From assembly GCA_018667995.1 (NCBI GenBank), contig JABIQT010000897.1, positions 1 to 7,287 on the forward strand: a stretch of DNA of 7,287 nt, given 5' to 3'. Positions 6,123 through 7,287 of the stretch are shown piece after piece. Origin of the DNA: Candidatus Latescibacterota bacterium. GTDB lineage: Bacteria > JAAXHH01 > JABIQT01. The notes under the pieces are model-generated. The model saw only the letters and a list, made by a program, of their open reading frames with translations. It was not told the origin of the DNA and ran no database searches. Position 1 is the stretch's first letter. Every line of letters begins with the position of its first letter. The position numbers were made by a program, and so were the translations under genes.

Positions 6123-7046
6123 ATGGAATTACACACGACGAGCGGTAGATGGGGGCTTGGAATCTCTCTTGCCCTGTTTACCACCTTTATTTGGGGCCTG
6201 ATACCGATCATTCTCAAGGTGCTGATCCTCAGCATGGATGCCTATACGATTACGTTCTATCGCTTTCTAATCGCGGCGGTACTTGCTGGGGCTGCGGTCT
6301 TGTATCGTCATGATGTCAGAATGATGGTCGGTAAGTTTACGCGACTCTACTGGATGCTGGCATTGGCCGCAACCTTGGGTTTTGCCGGTTCTTATATACT
6401 ATATCCGTTGGCGCTGGCTTTTGTTTCTCCGAGCACGGCGCAGGTCCTGAACCAGATATCGTTTGTCTTTATGCTTATCGGCGGTATGGTCTTCTTCAGG
6501 GAAAAACTGGGTCTATTGCAGGTAATAGGGGGAGGGATTCTGTTTGTCGGTATGGTCCTGTTTTTCAATCAGAGATTTGACGAGCTGTTGACTGGGACCG
6601 GGGCTCTCTATTCTGGAATGCTTCTCATCGTTGCTGCTGCCGCGTGCCTGGCCCTCTATACATTGGTCCAAAAGCAACTTCTGCAGATTTTACCATCAGA
6701 AGGAATTATGCTGCTCGTATATCTCGGCGGTACCATCTTGGTTTTTCCCATGGCAGAACCGGCCAGGATCTCGGACCTCACTTTCAACCAGGCGAGCTTG
6801 CTCATCCTTTCGGCACCAGTTACTCTGATTGCTTTCGTAAGTCTCTCTGAGGCGTTGCATCATCTAGAAGTAAACCGGGTAGGCATGATACTGGCAATCG
6901 TCCCATTGGCAACCGTTGTTGCCATGGTTGTCTGTTCTGGTTTGTTTCCCGATTTACTCGATCAAGAAAGGCTGAACGGACTGAGCATGGCAGGTGCGGT
7001 TCTCGTTGTGTTCGGTACTATGATGGGTTCACTTCGCCCCTCCTGA
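6123..7046 (+). CDS. EamA/DMT-superfamily transporter
   Basis: The 307-residue protein is almost entirely hydrophobic, with about ten membrane helices in two EamA repeats, the family's usual length and form. Repeat one covers about 13-148: FTTFIWGLIPIILK in TM1, FYRFLIAAVLAG near 45-56, and FREKLGLLQVIGGGILFVGM ending the repeat. Repeat two covers about 158-302: SEALHHLEVNRVGMILAIVP near 242-261, then QERLNGLSMAGAVLVVFG. Such proteins are inner-membrane carriers, often exporting amino acids or other metabolites; the substrate here cannot be read from sequence. The start is uncertain. I prefer the ATG at 6123; an in-frame TTG at 6108 would add five residues. The only Shine-Dalgarno-like GAGG (6103-6106) is one base from the TTG and 16 from the ATG, so neither start has a good site. 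It is divergent from the hydrolase and convergent with the biotinyl-domain gene. Confidence 0.9.
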   Translation: MELHTTSGRWGLGISLALFTTFIWGLIPIILKVLILSMDAYTITFYRFLIAAVLAGAAVLYRHDVRMMVGKFTRLYWMLALAATLGFAGSYILYPLALAFVSPSTAQVLNQISFVFMLIGGMVFFREKLGLLQVIGGGILFVGMVLFFNQRFDELLTGTGALYSGMLLIVAAAACLALYTLVQKQLLQILPSEGIMLLVYLGGTILVFPMAEPARISDLTFNQASLLILSAPVTLIAFVSLSEALHHLEVNRVGMILAIVPLATVVAMVVCSGLFPDLLDQERLNGLSMAGAVLVVFGTMMGSLRPS

Positions 7047-7168
7047 TGTCGGACTCTCTGATCAGGCCCAGATATTCGGCCCACCCAGTACCTCTCCCCT
7101 GCAACAGCACACATTAGTTCCGTAAGCAGTCTAAGGTCACATTTCTATGGGATGATCGTGCAGATAGC
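7047..7168. other. Convergent intergenic region
   Basis: These 122 bases separate two convergent genes. A terminator is expected here, but I see only a weak stem: CCTGAT (7042-7047, including the EamA stop codon) can pair with ATCAGG (7061-7066) across a 13-base loop, without a following U-run. No coding frame is supported. Confidence 0.4.
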
Positions 7169-7287
7169 CTATTCTATTTCGAGAATGAGATCGCCAACAT
7201 CCACACGTGCGCCCAGCGAAAGAGGAACGCGTTTCACGGTGCCATCTCGTGGCGCTCGCACTGCCGTCTGCATCTTCATGGCTTCCA
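7169..7287 (-). CDS. C-terminal end of a biotin carrier (biotinyl/lipoyl attachment) domain, probably a biotin-dependent carboxylase subunit
   Basis: Only the last 38 codons are in the window, ending in TAG at 7171-7169. They begin with EAMKM, the biotinylation motif whose central Lys (residue 4 of the visible part) carries biotin. The second half of the biotinyl beta-sandwich follows: VRAPRDGTV, LSLGARVDVGD and LILEIE at the very end. This ending is typical of acyl-CoA carboxylase alpha subunits, where the carrier domain closes the protein, and also of stand-alone carrier proteins and some pyruvate or oxaloacetate enzymes. The upstream part needed to choose lies outside the window. I am sure of the domain and unsure of the enzyme. 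Confidence 0.88.
   Translation of the reverse strand, partial: EAMKMQTAVRAPRDGTVKRVPLSLGARVDVGDLILEIE

Noticed and set aside
7042-7066. Possible terminator stem after the EamA gene
   Set aside because: Only a 6-bp stem with a 13-base loop and no U-run; too weak to call a rho-independent terminator.

Overview
The window suggests a Gram-negative bacterium, probably a proteobacterium. It encodes a tripartite-type RND efflux pump with a lipoprotein adaptor, a signal-peptide-bearing hydrolase and a proteobacterial-style TetR repressor. Base composition looks roughly balanced (not counted), and I cannot name a species from the sequence.

Left two thirds (about 1-4935), minus strand: one drug-efflux operon read right to left. 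A promoter region with a clean 7-4-7 inverted repeat (4876-4893) precedes a lipid-anchored periplasmic adaptor (4841-3780). A 114-base gap leads to an inner-membrane RND permease of 1053 residues (3665-504). After a 17-base gap comes a TetR-family regulator (486-1) that runs off the left edge. The simplest reading is that the TetR protein binds the inverted repeat and represses the operon, including its own gene, until a pump substrate releases it. No outer-membrane channel gene is visible, so the pump would use one encoded elsewhere.

Middle (5087-6122): an exported dienelactone hydrolase-like protein (5941-5087, minus strand), complete with the Cys/Asp/His triad, is divergent from a plus-strand transporter. 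Their shared 181-base intergenic region holds a good sigma70-type promoter for the transporter, a 13-bp palindrome, a pair of 10-base direct repeats exactly 20 bp apart, and a 10-bp palindrome over the hydrolase ribosome binding site.

Right end: a ten-helix EamA/DMT-type transporter (6123-7046, plus strand) converges on the C-terminal end of a biotin carrier domain (7287-7169, minus strand). The latter is probably the tail of a biotin-dependent carboxylase that continues beyond the window.

This is mostly ordinary chromosomal content. I found no mobile element, CRISPR array, RNA gene or clearly new system. The points most worth a second look are the repressor/operator pairing, an unusual poly-glycine stretch in the probable switch loop of the pump, substitutions in the pump's proton-relay positions, and the unexplained repeats between the hydrolase and the EamA gene.
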